From: Heligmosomoides polygyrus polygyrus
Taxonomy: Eukaryota > Nematoda > Chromadorea > Rhabditida > Heligmosomidae
Direction: 5' to 3'
DNA length: 64,000 bases
Assembly (NCBI GenBank): GCA_947396885.1
Contig: OX377203.1
Location: forward strand, 2,418,001-2,482,000
Part shown: piece by piece, positions 32,489 through 42,968 of the stretch
Layout: the number at the start of each line of letters is the position of its first letter
Position numbering within the stretch: the first letter of the stretch is position 1
The notes under the pieces: model-generated
Databases searched by the model: none
Seen by the model: the letters and a program-made list of their open reading frames with translations, nothing else
Told to the model about the DNA's origin: nothing
Position numbers and translations under genes: made by a program

Positions 32489-33783
32489 CAGGGTGGCTCC
32501 TAATTGCTTGCGCGTAGTTTTTTACTAATAACTTCAACAAAAAACAACAGTTATACAATCGATACAACTTCCATATATAATAGAGCAATGCCTGACAATC
32601 ATTCACTCGAGAAGATGTTCGAAATGAGCTTCTTTTGCAGCAATACAGGCCTTCAGTCTCTTCTCCACCGACATCACTGTGGGCCGCAGGAAGATGACGT
32701 CGATATCGTCCCACGCCTTCTGAAGTGAGGCTTTGAGAGCGTTCAAACTTTGGTGACTCTTCGAGGAGACTTTCTGCTGCAAGCAGCCCCACACAGCGAA
32801 ATCCATCGGATTCAGATCAGGCGAGTTAGGTGGCCAGAAGTCTTTCGTCCAGTAGCCAGGGGAGTGACTCTCGCAGAATGAAAGTGTGGATCGCGCAGGA
32901 TGAGCAGGTGCCCAGTCCTGTTGGAGCACGCATTCACCACTGACGAAATTCTCAGCAACCCAGGGGAGAAGAACATCGCGCAGGATCTCTTCTTGGTAGA
33001 CTTTAGCGTTGATTTTCACTGAACGGTCGGCGAAAACCAGAGGTGTCTTCTCATCCAGGGTAATGCCAGCCCATACCACTACAGATTTCGGAAAAAGAGT
33101 CCTGTTGAGAAGGCAACGTTGAGAAGACCTGTTTCTGGATGGAGGCAGCAACTGACGCTGACTCTGTGAGTTGTGTGCCACTTCAATGGCGAAAACCTCT
33201 CGTCCGTCCAGATGACGTTTGACAAGCGGCCCTGCTGGATCTCCTTTAGCGACAACTTGGATTTTTCCAATCTGATCTGCATGGCAGCTTCCGTAAGGGT
33301 TTGACCGCGATAAAGGCGATAACTGCGAAGCCCAAGATCCTGTTCGACGGTCTTCTGTATTGTTCTGCGGGAAACCCCAAGGTCTACGGCCATCCAATTC
33401 ATGCTGACTCCATTGTTCCGGTCGATTCTCTTTTTGATGACTTTCCGAAGGCGGAGAGTGTTCACAGTACGTGGTCAGCCAGATCCCTTCCTCGGTTCGA
33501 CCGTTCCTTCCTCTCTGTACTGCTTCACAATGTGTTGGACTGTTCTGGCAGAAATTTGAAGTCGTCGAGTGATCTCTGCTGCAGAATGTCCTTCATCGGC
33601 GAGATGAGCGATGGTGGAACGATGTGGTGAAGCTTTCATTGTCGAGGGTATTGACTGTATCACCTTGCTTTGTTTTTGTACATACTTCCACATTCTAGAA
33701 AAATCCTAGTAATTGATCTCCCGCCATTTTCAATAATACAGTAGCGGTTTGAATTTCGGCGCAAATAATTAGGAGCCACCCTG
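32489..33783 (-). mobile_element. maT-like (DD37D) Tc1/mariner element, 1295 bp
   Basis: Terminal inverted repeats CAGGGTGGCTCCTAATT and AATTAGGAGCCACCCTG are flanked by TA on both sides (32487-32488 and 33784-33785), the target duplication of this superfamily. The length is normal for an autonomous element. The interior encodes a transposase on the minus strand, listed separately. Confidence 0.92.
32603..33693 (-). pseudogene. DD37D transposase, one stop and one frameshift
   Basis: It would cut and paste the host element in the nucleus. The N-terminus (33693-33475) has a helix-turn-helix with HLADEGHSAAEITRRLQIS. The same frame continues after one in-frame stop near 33475 (33465-33079) with a second DNA-binding helix block and the first catalytic Asp in VIWTDERF. 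A frameshift near 33100 then moves the frame. The remainder (to 32603) carries VVVWAGITLDEKTPLVFADR, the second Asp in LQQDWAPAH, and the third in NSPDLNPMDFAVW. I count 37 residues between the second and third Asp, hence DD37D, the signature of the maT clade. The length is normal for the family. The two breaks make it inactive. Confidence 0.85.
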
Positions 33784-33827
33784 TATTGCAAAAGTTAGGC
33801 AACTTCTTATTAAGCTTAGCTTCTATT

Positions 33828-33845
33828 ACATTGTCGAACTATAAA
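33828..33845. repeat. SINE target-site duplication, left copy
   Basis: The 18-bp sequence acattgtcgaactataaa is repeated exactly at 34134-34151, flanking the SINE at 33846-34133. Confidence 0.9.
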
Positions 33846-34133
33846 AAGGGATAAAGTACGGCGTTATTCAATCCCTATTGGGATGCGCCACGCATTCTAC
33901 TTCTGCGGGATACCGTGGAGGCGATCTAAATGCGTATTTGGCCATACAATGACTTGCGGTGGCCAGCTGATGAACAAGTCAATGATTTATCATTGCCAGA
34001 CTAGTCTGGTACCAATTCACCGACCCCGAAGGGATGGAAGGCTTGATTGGCCTGGGCGGGAAATCCGAACCAGGAACCTGGTATCGGGTGCACGCAACCG
34101 TCGGCGCCTCGTCCGACTGCGCTACACGAGCCC
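33846..34133 (-). mobile_element. tRNA-derived SINE with intact target duplication
   Basis: The minus-strand element has a head beginning gggctcgtgtagcgcagtcg (A box tagcgcagtcgg), a B-box region ggttcggatttcccg, a middle block, and the tail gaatgcgtggcgcatcc, ending near tttatccc. The exact 18-bp direct repeats on both sides prove insertion by reverse transcription and give the element's true ends (288 bp). Confidence 0.95.
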
Positions 34134-34151
34134 ACATTGTCGAACTATAAA
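34134..34151. repeat. SINE target-site duplication, right copy
   Basis: An exact repeat of the 18 bases at 33828-33845. Confidence 0.9.
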
Positions 34152-34893
34152 TGTCGTTTATGTTAAAAGAAGTTTACAGGAAAAGAATGACCACCTTAAT
34201 AAAAGAGGTTTTTTCCATTGTCATCAGCGGCATGTCGTCAATGTCCTCTTAAAGAATGGATGCCTTTCTTGAAGAGCTCCGGCGGCGGTGACTCGAAGAA
34301 GTTGGACACCCAAATTTCGACTTCGTCACAGTTCTTGAACTTTTTCTCCGCTAAGGCGTGCTGCACCGACCGGAAAAGATGGTAGTCTGAAGGCGCAAGT
34401 TCTGGGCTATAAGGCGGGTGAGGCAGAAGTTCCCAGCCCAAGTCCGGCGTGCGGTCGAGCGTTGTCGTGAAGGATTCCACAGTCGCTGAGTTCACTCCTT
34501 GTTGACGCAGTGCTTGGTCCACGCGGGTCAGCTGTTCTTCGCAAAGGTCTGCCGCAACTGTTTGGCCTGGATCCAGCACCTCAAAATGCACCAGACCTCT
34601 ACTGTTCCACCAAGCACAGAGCATGACTTTTTCCGGGAATGTCAGGGCTCGTCGTTGTCTTCGGAACCTCTCCGGTGTTCAACCATTGCCGCATTCGTGT
34701 GGTATTATCGTAGTGGATCCACTCCTCATCCGACGTCACGATGGAGTCATGGGAAGCGCTGTTCTTGGTTTTGTGGGTGAGAATCGCAGCGGTGGCGACT
34801 CGTTTTGCCTTAATTGTGCCGCTGAGCTGATGTGGCACCCATTTTCCACACCGATTTGGCTTCTCGATTGCATGGGAACGACCGGCAATGGTA

Positions 34894-35783
34894 CCAGGCT
34901 GTCCAATAATTCTTTTCCGAAAATTTCACCATTTTTAATTTTTTTCAACTTTATTGAAAAACAAGTCTAATCAACAGTATAATCACCACAGTTATCCACA
35001 ACAGTGGCCCATCGAGTGGGCAGGTCGTCGATGTCCTTCGCCCAGAACTCCGGGGGCTGCGACTCGAAGAAGTCCGCGATGTCGGATTTGAGGTTGTCGT
35101 AGTTGGTGAATTTTCTTCCGGCCAAACGGTGCTTCAGCGGGCGGAACAAGTGGTAGTCGGAGGGGGCGAGGTCCGGAGAATACGGCGGATGGGCAACCGT
35201 CTCCCAGCCGAGCGTCGCCAACTTCTGCTGGGTCTCCTTCGCCACGTGGGGGCGCGCGTTGTCGTGCAGCAGGTGGACCGAGGTCCGTCGGGGACGCTTT
35301 TCTCGGATGGCGGCGGCCTTGTTTCTCGAGCTGATCGGTGTAGATGAAGGCGGTGACCGTCCTGCCCTGCGGGAGCAGCTCGAAGTACAGCATGCCCTTG
35401 GCGTCCCACCAGCAGCAGAGCATGATCTTCAGCGGGTGCAGGTCGGCTTTCGGCGTCGTCGGCGGCTCTTCTCCGCGCGGCATCCAGACCGCACGGCGGG
35501 CGACGTTGTCGTAGAGGACCCAGCTCTTATCCCCGGTGACCAGGTCCTCGAGAAACTCCTTGCGATGCGGACTACACTCGTAGTACACGAACGTACGAAT
35601 TCGACCTTGGTCCATTTTAGCTTGTACTGGTAGCTAGACGCGGCGAGTGCGCCTTATATACCCCTAGCGTGGAACTCTGGAGAACCTTCTAGGAGGTTTT
35701 TACACTTGCCTGATATTATAACACTTCTAAGGAAAATTATGGAATTTTTAAAATTTTCGGACAGGAATTATTGGACAGCCTGG
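34894..35783 (-). mobile_element. Younger DD34D mariner, internally deleted (890 bp)
   Basis: Inverted repeats CCAGGCTGTCCAATAATTC and GAATTATTGGACAGCCTGG are flanked by TA on both sides (34892-34893 and 35784-35785). The minus strand encodes the catalytic part only (VTGDKSWVLYDN, then LLHDNARPHVAKE, then HPPYSPDLAPSDYHLF; 34 residues between the second and third Asp). The DNA-binding half is deleted. One frameshift lies near 35320. It inserted inside the older mariner. Confidence 0.9.
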
Positions 35784-35872
35784 TAGAATGGTGACACCCG
35801 AACCTCTGTGCGACCTCGCAGTTGGATCCGACTCGACAGCTTCCTCTAATTCATGGTCATACACAACTTCAG

Positions 35873-36033
35873 GGGCCGGATTCACCAACAATCAAACCCG
35901 GGGGTATGCGGGGTATAAGGGGTAGAGATAAGATAAGAGTCAGGTTGAGACAGGGCAAGAGTCAGAGACGCAGGCTTCATCGTGGGTATATCTACCCTCC
36001 ATACTCACGGGTTAGTCGTTGATGATCCGGCCC
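35873..36033. mobile_element. MITE family 3 inside the older mariner
   Basis: It runs from gggccggattcaccaacaat to tcgttgatgatccggccc. On both sides the older mariner reading continues (GSLEDEE on one side, DHELEEAVESDPT on the other). Confidence 0.8.
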
Positions 36034-36210
36034 AGGATGCCGTTGATGTTCTTCGTCTTCAAGGCTCCCATCACCGTCTCGGAAGCGTTGAAACCATCAC
36101 TGGCATTGACGTAATGATGGAGCTTTGTCACCAAATACTTCAGACAAGATGCGATGGGATTCTGCAGCAGTTTTTCCTTGCTTGAAGTCTACACCAAGCA
36201 AACCCCCACC

Positions 36211-37600
36211 TGGTACTTTTGGCCGATCATCGTTAATCTGAAAAAATTCTTTCAAGGGGTCAACGAATCAGAACGAAATTTTGACGAAAGATGCCTTCGG
36301 AAACGCTTGTTAAACACGCTTAGTTACATGATACAAAAAAATAACAAATACAAATAAAATAAAAACGAATAAAAATGACAAATCGAAGCAGGTGACATTT
36401 ATAATCCAACAATCTAATATTAATAAAATTGCTTACAAGCAAAATTATGACCTGCCAGACGTGCCATGTCCGACTGTTGTTGAATCTTGGCATGTCTTTT
36501 ATGATCTGTCAATGTTTTCAATCAATATAGGCCATTTCATATGCAACAACCTAATAGAACCCGTCAACAAGAGAAACAGCAGGTAGCGACGAAATTTAAT
36601 CGTATTACGAATGAGCATCACACAGTAAGGCAATTACAGTCGGTACAAACTTAGTAACACTAGAATGGACGGGTAATGTCGACAATGTGGCCTGCGCCGT
36701 GGGGGGGGGGCGGAGACGCGGCAGCTCAGCCAATCAGAGCATTCACCGTCAGGTTCGAGAGTCAACGGAGAAAGACGTCAGTGCAAATTGTGCCTGACTG
36801 AGCGCGAGAGGGAGCGGAGCTTCGGCATGTGGGTAATTTTGGCACAGGTAGTTAAGGGCTGTTTGTAGTCTGCGACGACGGTGACTGATCCGCTGGACAG
36901 GAGTACAAATCGATTTTCATCAAGCTCCTGCTCGACACCAATCGATTTGTATGATTTGCACATCGCTCATGTCGCGGACTATGAACAGGTTCTTAGATGT
37001 TCATTTCTCTGCCGAGTTCTGCACCAAATCGATCGGAGCAAAACCTGCGGTGGGAGAGGGCACAGTTGGTGCTCTGGTTGGCCGTCATGTGTTTCCGCCC
37101 CATGCTGGCCAAATTTCATACTTGTGCCAATTTGCGTAGGGAATTCGCAGGGTTTCTAATTTTTTTACATATGTACTAAAGGCTGGTGGTTGGCTACCTT
37201 AGCTCGATAGTTTAGCAAGTAGCTGTGCAAGGGATTCAGAATCAGCGAAGATGTGGAGGACTGGGGGTCAACAGAAGTCCAGGGCAATCTAGGTGGTGTG
37301 GAAAAACCCCGTCAAGGGCGGGTAAAACTTCTCCGAAAGGCTGACGAAGTGAAAGTAGCCGTTTTGTAATTTTTTTGATACAGGTAAACACTCAAGTAGA
37401 GGGATTGAGTGGGTTTTCCATGTTCCTTTAGCCGAGGCGGAGTTTACAGTTCGGTCGCCGCGACGTAATATCGATCGTCTTGCCGCTTAATCGATATTGG
37501 CCCAGCTCCGCTAAGTCGTTGGTCATGTTGACGTCGCGACCTGGCCCGGCGTAGTCCAGCTACCGAAGTATAAATTCTCCCAAAGTGAAAGCTTTTTTTC
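36211..37600. other. Stretch without a supported gene
   Basis: AT-rich DNA (36240-36660) is followed by a diverged family 2 palindrome arm (gtcgacaatgtggcctgcgc, about 36677) and a G-run at 36700. Two blocks of ATCGAT-type sequence lie near 36908-36950 and 37470-37500. Short ORFs only. Confidence 0.4.
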
Positions 37601-37803
37601 GGTACATGTCGCAAACTTGGGCAACATTTGGAGAAGGAAGCGCGCCAGCCAATCAGATCGCATTAAAATGGCATGTCATTCAAAGAGGATATGTATGATC
37701 AGCATTGTGATTGGCCGGCTTCTCTTCGGCGGATGCCTTGCTTGGTTGTGATTGGCAGGCGCGCCTTCACCTCTTAATGCTGCCCATATTCGCGACATGA
37801 ACC
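37601..37803. mobile_element. CCAAT-palindrome MITE, variant with ACATGTCGC ends
   Basis: The ends are ggtacatgtcgcaaacttgg and atattcgcgacatgaacc. The arms carry gcgcgccagccaatcag and gattggcaggcgcgcc. The ends are those of family 1 and the inner arms those of family 2. Confidence 0.7.
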
Positions 37804-38103
37804 TTTTTCTGGCTCGGCATTTACTCGGAAGTCTTGCCGATCTGGACCGAGGTCTGTCAAAGTCGAGTGGGATGACTCCGTAGCCACATTAGCCCACGTA
37901 ACCGTGGCGAAGAGAGAGACAGAGAGATGCCTCCAATTTGCACGTTGATTTCGGTGAGTTAAGGCCAATAAAGGAATGTAACAGTTTTAGGCAGTCTCTA
38001 ATTCTCATGGGGCGTTGAGATTCTAGCTCTCTATACATCTCCGAGGCTATCTTCTTGAAAAATCAAGACCTAAATGGCTTCTGACGGTTACACTTCTGGC
38101 TGA

Positions 38104-38248
38104 TTAGAAGTAGTGGCATTCGCGCTCGTCTCGGCTCATTCGTGGACCGTCGTGGACGACTCGTTCCCTGGGTTTTCGCAGCAGGGAGATGACCGTACAG
38201 CAGAATAGCACCGCCACCAGCACGGACAGCGGAACGAAGATGAAGATT
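38104..38248 (-). CDS. Terminal exon: single membrane segment and short basic tail
   Basis: On the minus strand an acceptor (catattccag) is followed by one base, then 47 codons and a TAA. The peptide begins IFIFVPLSVLVAVLFCCTVI, a clear membrane helix, and then SLLRKPRERVVHDGPRMSRD ending ECHYF. The positively charged residues just after the helix fit a type I protein with its tail in the cytoplasm. GC content rises sharply over the exon, and no repeat family matches it. The upstream exon must end with two bases of a codon. None was firmly found. The exon at 42360-42478 may be the 5' end of the same gene. Family unknown. Confidence 0.6.
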
Positions 38249-38512
38249 CTGGAATATGTAGTGGTTAGTCTTGAAGGCTAGGCAAGATGTGTCTGAAGCA
38301 GCAGCAGCAGCCGATGGTAGAAAAGGGCTTCAAAAAGTCCGAAAAAGAAGGGGTTTCTATTCGCGGCCAGATCTGTACTTCGGTAGCCGGTGAGCCTTTC
38401 TCTGGATTGCCGGGATAGCACGTTAACATTCTGGAATGGCATGGCCTTAACTATAGATAGAAGGCTTTTTTTGAGGCTCCACTTAAGGTAACTCTATTGC
38501 GTAGATAAAATA

Positions 38513-38689
38513 AAAGGATAAAGGACGGCATTACTCAATCCTTTTTGGGATGCGCCACGCATTCCACTTGATGAGCTACGGTATGTCGTGGAGGCGACTT
38601 GAATGCGTGTTTCGCCATACAATGACTTGTGGTGGCCAGCCGATGAACAAGTCAGCGCTCTATCCTTCCCAGACAAGTCTGATACTAAT
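38513..38689 (-). mobile_element. SINE, first part of a copy split by the hAT-like element
   Basis: It runs from the 3' end (aaaaggataaaggacggc) to gacaagtctgatactaat, where the element at 38690 interrupts it. The continuation is at 40029-40097. Confidence 0.85.
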
Positions 38690-40028
38690 CAGGGGTGCAC
38701 ACGAAATTTTGAGTGTTAAATTTTCTTTAACGAATTTTTTAACGGAAAATTTTCGTTAAATTTCCGGTAAATTGTTAAATTTCGTTAAAAAAATACAATT
38801 AGCTGCGGACCGTTATTTCAGGTGAAAAAAATATCCAGGGAAGCCGCATACGTTTCATCTTCAAGAGTTCAGCAGCTCAAGTTCAAGGAATGGAGTAAAT
38901 GTAAAATAAATCATTCAGCTCCAACAAAGACCGAAAATAAACAAGCCCTCAGCAACAAGTTATCTATAGGGTGTAGAAAAAAGAACAGGCATGGACAAGG
39001 TATCTTAAAATGTGCGATCAGACAGATACTCGGAGTTCCGTCCTTTCGTAGTTCTCTTGTCTGACTGTTCTATGAGCATATGCAATCTTGATGCGACACC
39101 AGCCCACTAAATACAGAAAGAATTAATAAAAATAAAATTAAAAACCTATCAGTGGGATGTTAACACGTCGAATGCACGATTTCCGAGTGCCTGGTGCGTG
39201 GGACCAATCCATTTTTTGCAACGTCGTGACTGTGACAGGCATCATGTCACACGGTCCCGCCAAAAAGGTGTGACACGGCGTGAACGTTTAACGTTTAGGA
39301 AAAACAGCTTTAGCGTTTTTTTCTAAAATTGTGTAAAATACGTCCAGCGGCCGCAAACATTCTCCGTCTCATCTGTACCAGGTGGCGGGCAAAAGGATTT
39401 TGGGATAAGCAGCGCTCGTTGAGGGTAGGCATATCTTACGAGGAGGTCAGACCAGTATATGTATTTGTGGATTCCTTGACGTGCTTGAAGGCTCGGCGAA
39501 AAAGAAATTCTTGCTCTTCTAGCTATCACGAAGGCGATTTGAATGCGTATTTGGCTGAAGAATGACTTGCGGTGGTCAGCCGATGAACAAGTCAGCGCTT
39601 TATCCTTTCCAGGCAAGTCTGCTATCACCGACCCCGGAGGGATGGAAGGCTTGATTGGCCTGGGTGGGAAATCCCGAAAAAAGACTAGAAATCTGGTATA
39701 AGGTGCGTGCAACAGCCGGCACCTCCTCCGACTGCACTACACTCGCCCCAAAATGTATTATTTCCAAAAATTCAAAACAAATTCATAAAAACATTAAAAT
39801 ATTCTTGCTGATTTCAATAGTTTTTTAGGAACAGTATAACCGGGAGAATGAGACCTGCAATATTAGGGAATACTAAGGGTAAATGTGATAAAGTCACCGA
39901 GAAAAAAATCCGTTAAAATTTTCGTTAATTTTTTAAATTTTTCGTTAAGTCGATAGGCCGGATTTTAAGAAAAATACTGTTAATTCGGTAAATTCGTTAA
40001 ATCGTTAACCGTTAAATGTGCACCCCTG
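38690..40028. mobile_element. hAT-like element, 1339 bp, inside a SINE
   Basis: The ends CAGGGGTGCAC and GTGCACCCCTG are inverted repeats of hAT type. The 8 bases next to them (atactaat on the left, gtaccaat on the right) match at six of eight positions, consistent with a mutated 8-bp target duplication. Sub-terminal runs of ttcgttaaattt-like sequence face each other. One open frame (38822-39064, plus) is Lys/Ser-rich and unrecognised. No transposase core is visible. It contains another SINE (39530-39748). Confidence 0.75.
39530..39748 (-). mobile_element. SINE fragment nested in the hAT-like element
   Basis: The middle (gatttgaatgcgtatttggc), body (ccccggagggatggaaggct) and head (inverse of ccgactgcactacactcgcc) are present. 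The 3' tail is missing or replaced. Confidence 0.75.
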
Positions 40029-40097
40029 GTACCAATCCATCGACACGGAAGGCATGGAAGACTTGGTTGGCCTGGGCGGGAAATCCGAACCAGGAAC
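40029..40097 (-). mobile_element. SINE, second part of the split copy
   Basis: It resumes at gtaccaatccatcgacacgg and stops at gggaaatccgaaccaggaac. The tRNA-like head is lost. Confidence 0.75.
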
Positions 40098-40611
40098 GAT
40101 AGTTATTGAAGATTAATTGTTTATTAATTGTTTTGCAAATCGTTTTTTCTTTCTGCACGTATACATCCTTTCAACATATGATCTTTTTTTCGAAAAAAGT
40201 TCGTTGATTTTTCATTGAGGAAGGAAACCAGAGGTATCGTTGTGGTTATCAAAAGGGGCAAGTAGGCAAGTCTAATAGGCATTTTTTGCTCGTTAGTGGG
40301 GAGTTTTCAGCGGCTTCAGTAGTGGAACGCACGGCGTCTCTCATAGATTGTTTCGTTTTTCTATAATCCAGGACTTTAGTTTTATCTCTATAAAAGAAGT
40401 GCATGCATAAGGCTAGAGACGGCCATGCCTACCAGTTGAGTGTGGAGATTATCGCATTATTTAATTAGAAAATTAATGGCTATTAAACACTAATTAATTG
40501 GTATCCGAATCGGTCAGGTTGAAAGCCGCCAAGAAAATTTTGATAGAGTCGTCCTTCAAACCAGCTGGGCAGATGAATGCCTGGCCCGGGACCTGTCCAT
40601 GTAAGACATAC

Positions 40612-40714
40612 CATAGGTGGATCGGTCGGGGTGTTGTTTGTGTGAACAACGCGGCGTTCTTTCTTCTTAAATGGTATCGTATTACGAGCGACCGGGTGGG
40701 TAAGGAGGGCGGTT
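40612..40714 (-). other. Weak exon candidate
   Basis: The minus strand has acceptor-like gtgctcaag and a good donor (gtatgtct), enclosing 34 open codons with FKKKERRVVHTNNTPTDPPM. It would follow the exon at 42360-42478 in phase, but it does not join in phase to the terminal exon at 38104-38248 without a further exon. The composition is not convincing. Confidence 0.2.
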
Positions 40715-41063
40715 CTTGAGCACAAAAGAATTGGACTGGACCCATTGTTTATTTAAATCAACTACTTGTGTTCTTCCGCTCACTTGTTCTCAAATCGTAT
40801 CCAATTTTTTGTCTTTTGGTGGTCTTCCTCTCTTTTATTTTACAGCTATGATCATCTTTTCTCTTCCAGTTTTATATTTTTAATTCTCTTCTTTTATAGA
40901 AAGATTTTTAAGAAATTGCAAAATATTCTATATTTTTTATGAAGGACATGACGGTAACTTTCCCAAGAAAACAGCAGAAACATAACGAAAGACAAAAGAA
41001 GTACTCAATAAAACAGTGGACTCTGGGAACATGTCTAGAACAAACGTCAAAGTAAAAAAAATT

Positions 41064-41806
41064 TGGTATATGTCGCGAAAATGGGCAGCATTTGGAGATT
41101 GGAGTGCGCCAGTCAATCATAATCAAGCAGAGCACCGAAGGAACAAATTCCAGCCAATCAGGATACCGATTGTATATTTATTCGGCACTATTGTACTTTC
41201 ACTACTTCAAGGGTCGAGGAGAGATCGAAAAATTTTTTCACACAAACTTCGGATAGGGGGATTATTTCGGGTGCTGATCACGAATCTGAAATCCGTTTCC
41301 AAATTACGGCCGATTACGGTAGGTTACGGTGGGTACGGGTGACTAAGGCTGCCAAGGTCATGATCACCGATTTCGCCCAAACTTCGGCTAGGGGGGGGGG
41401 TTATTTGGGGTGCAGATCACGAATATGACATCCGTTTTTCGTTTTACTTTAGAGTACGGTAGGTTACGGTAGGTAGGTTGCGGGTAATAGCCCCTAGCCG
41501 AAGTTTGGGCGAAATCGGTGACCATGACCTTGGCAGCCTTAGTCACCCGCACGTACCGTGCTACATACCTACCGCACTCCAGCGTAGAACGAAAAACGGA
41601 TGTCATATTCGTGATCAGCACCCCAAATTACCCCCCCCCCCCCTAGACGAAGTTTGGGCGAAATTTTTTTCGACCTCTCCTCGACTCGTGGAGTTGTTAA
41701 AGTACAACAGTGCCATTTATTCTGTGAATATCATGCCCATCCGATACGATTTGATTGTCTGGTACGTTCCCACCTCACAATGCTGTCCACTTTCGTGACA
41801 TATACC
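41064..41806. mobile_element. CCAAT-type palindrome with a second palindrome nested inside
   Basis: The outer ends are ggtatatgtcgcgaaaatgg and cactttcgtgacatatacc. Inside lie two nested inverted repeats (about 41213-41690 and 41340-41630) with acaaacttcggatagggggg and cgaagtttgggcgaaat, gaccttggcagccttagtca and gtgactaaggctgccaaggt, and G/C homopolymer runs. The several ORFs here are mirror artefacts. Confidence 0.7.
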
Positions 41807-42359
41807 AAAATTTCATCTTAAAAGAGTAGAGAGTGCAACAGGAAACGCCTGCAGCAAATGTCTGAGCTCTATCTTGAAGGAATGCTTCTGATCCTCCTGA
41901 TAAACCAAGGGAAGGGAGGAGCATAACACAAAGGGTCAGCTGAAGACAGTGGCGAAAGGAACTTGTTTTTACATGGAGTGAAGGGCTAAAGCGCTACATT
42001 GGATCCGTAAGCTGAAGGAAATTTTGTCCTGTGGTCGACGTTTTCGTTGAATTTTTGTGATTTCAAAGAGTTTCAGAAACCTGGAAGGCTAGGCATAGTC
42101 AATTGCTGCCAGATCGTACTTGGAAGGGCAAACCATGGCGCGTACCGAAAAATGTAGAGAAAGCTCACAGCAATTCCACTCGAATACGTCGACAACACCC
42201 GTCGGATTCTCCGCAGCACTCGAAGTAGGAAAAGAGGTCCGAAGGAGGACAGCGCCTAAAGCGAAGCCTAACGTCGTACGATTCTGAACCCGCTGCCGTC
42301 AGTCAAGCAGCACTACGGTCCCAAGAAGTATGCGACCGCACCCCAGATGAAGGACTAAC

Positions 42360-42478
42360 CTAGGCGCCGGGCGAGGACTGTCGAAGTACCAGTTCCGGTA
42401 GCAGATGATGTCGTCCGGATACGAATCGCCGAGGTCGGCAACCAGACAGAGTACGGTCAGAGTGAATGCGTGCCGCAT
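42360..42478 (-). CDS. Possible first exon encoding a signal peptide
   Basis: The minus-strand ATG is at 42478 and a donor (gttagt) follows 42360. The peptide begins MRHAFTLTVLCLVADLGDSY, with a short basic start and a hydrophobic stretch like a signal peptide, and continues PDDIICYRNWYFDSPRPAP. The first 15 bases nearly equal the SINE-tail motif (atgcgccacgcattc, one mismatch), so the start could be a repeat-derived accident. The rest is not SINE sequence. If it belongs with the exon at 38104-38248, the gene would make a type I membrane protein. No family is recognised. Confidence 0.35.
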
Positions 42479-42968
42479 TTGTGGGACACGGCGACACGAC
42501 GATAGGACGCATTCATGCATCGGCCGGCGCCAGAGCCGCCATCGCCGCCGCGCCTTGTTCAAACAACGAACATCCGTTGTCGCGTCGTCGTCGTCGTGGT
42601 CGTCGCTGACGACGACGACACCCACAACGACGAAGAAGGCTGGCCACGGCGGCGTTTAGGCGAAAAGGCGCTTCGGAATGGAAGTCTGATTCATCGTTGC
42701 CGAGTCACAGCGTACGAGTCGAGGCCGGCGCTATTCGCTTGGACTGGGGAGCGTGGATCTCCGTACCTCCACTGGAGCTGGTTTCGTTACTGCTCTGACG
42801 TCCATACTTCGAAGGCTATACTTCCGATGAACGTCCTCGCTAAAGTATCCGCCTCTCCCCGTCATAGCCGAGCTTCAGATAGGGCAAGATGTCGGTCACA
42901 GATCTGTGCAGGTTTCCATGTCACCTATAGATTCCAACTCAGAGTCAGGTCAGTGTCATCCGACCACG

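Larger units (their letters stand above)
34190..36210 (-). pseudogene. Older mariner transposase gene, split by two insertions
   Basis: Pieces on the minus strand in protein order are: 36195-36034 (QGKTAAESHRILSEVFGDKA, then WFQRFRDGDGSLEDEE, one stop), then a MITE, then 35872-35786 (DHELEEAVESDPT), then the younger mariner, then 34893-34238 (KWVPHQLSGTIKAKRV, first catalytic block TSDEEWIHYDN, last block HPPYSPELAPSDYHLF). The blocks are those of a mariner transposase of about 340 residues. The block expected around the second catalytic Asp (HDNARPH) is unrecognisable, and several stops and shifts are present. Its terminal repeats were not identified. Confidence 0.8.

Noticed and set aside
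42360..42478. Ly-6/uPAR three-finger domain start
   Set aside because: The region has ICYRNW, but the usual Cys-Tyr-x-Cys spacing is absent and no further Cys-rich exon was found.
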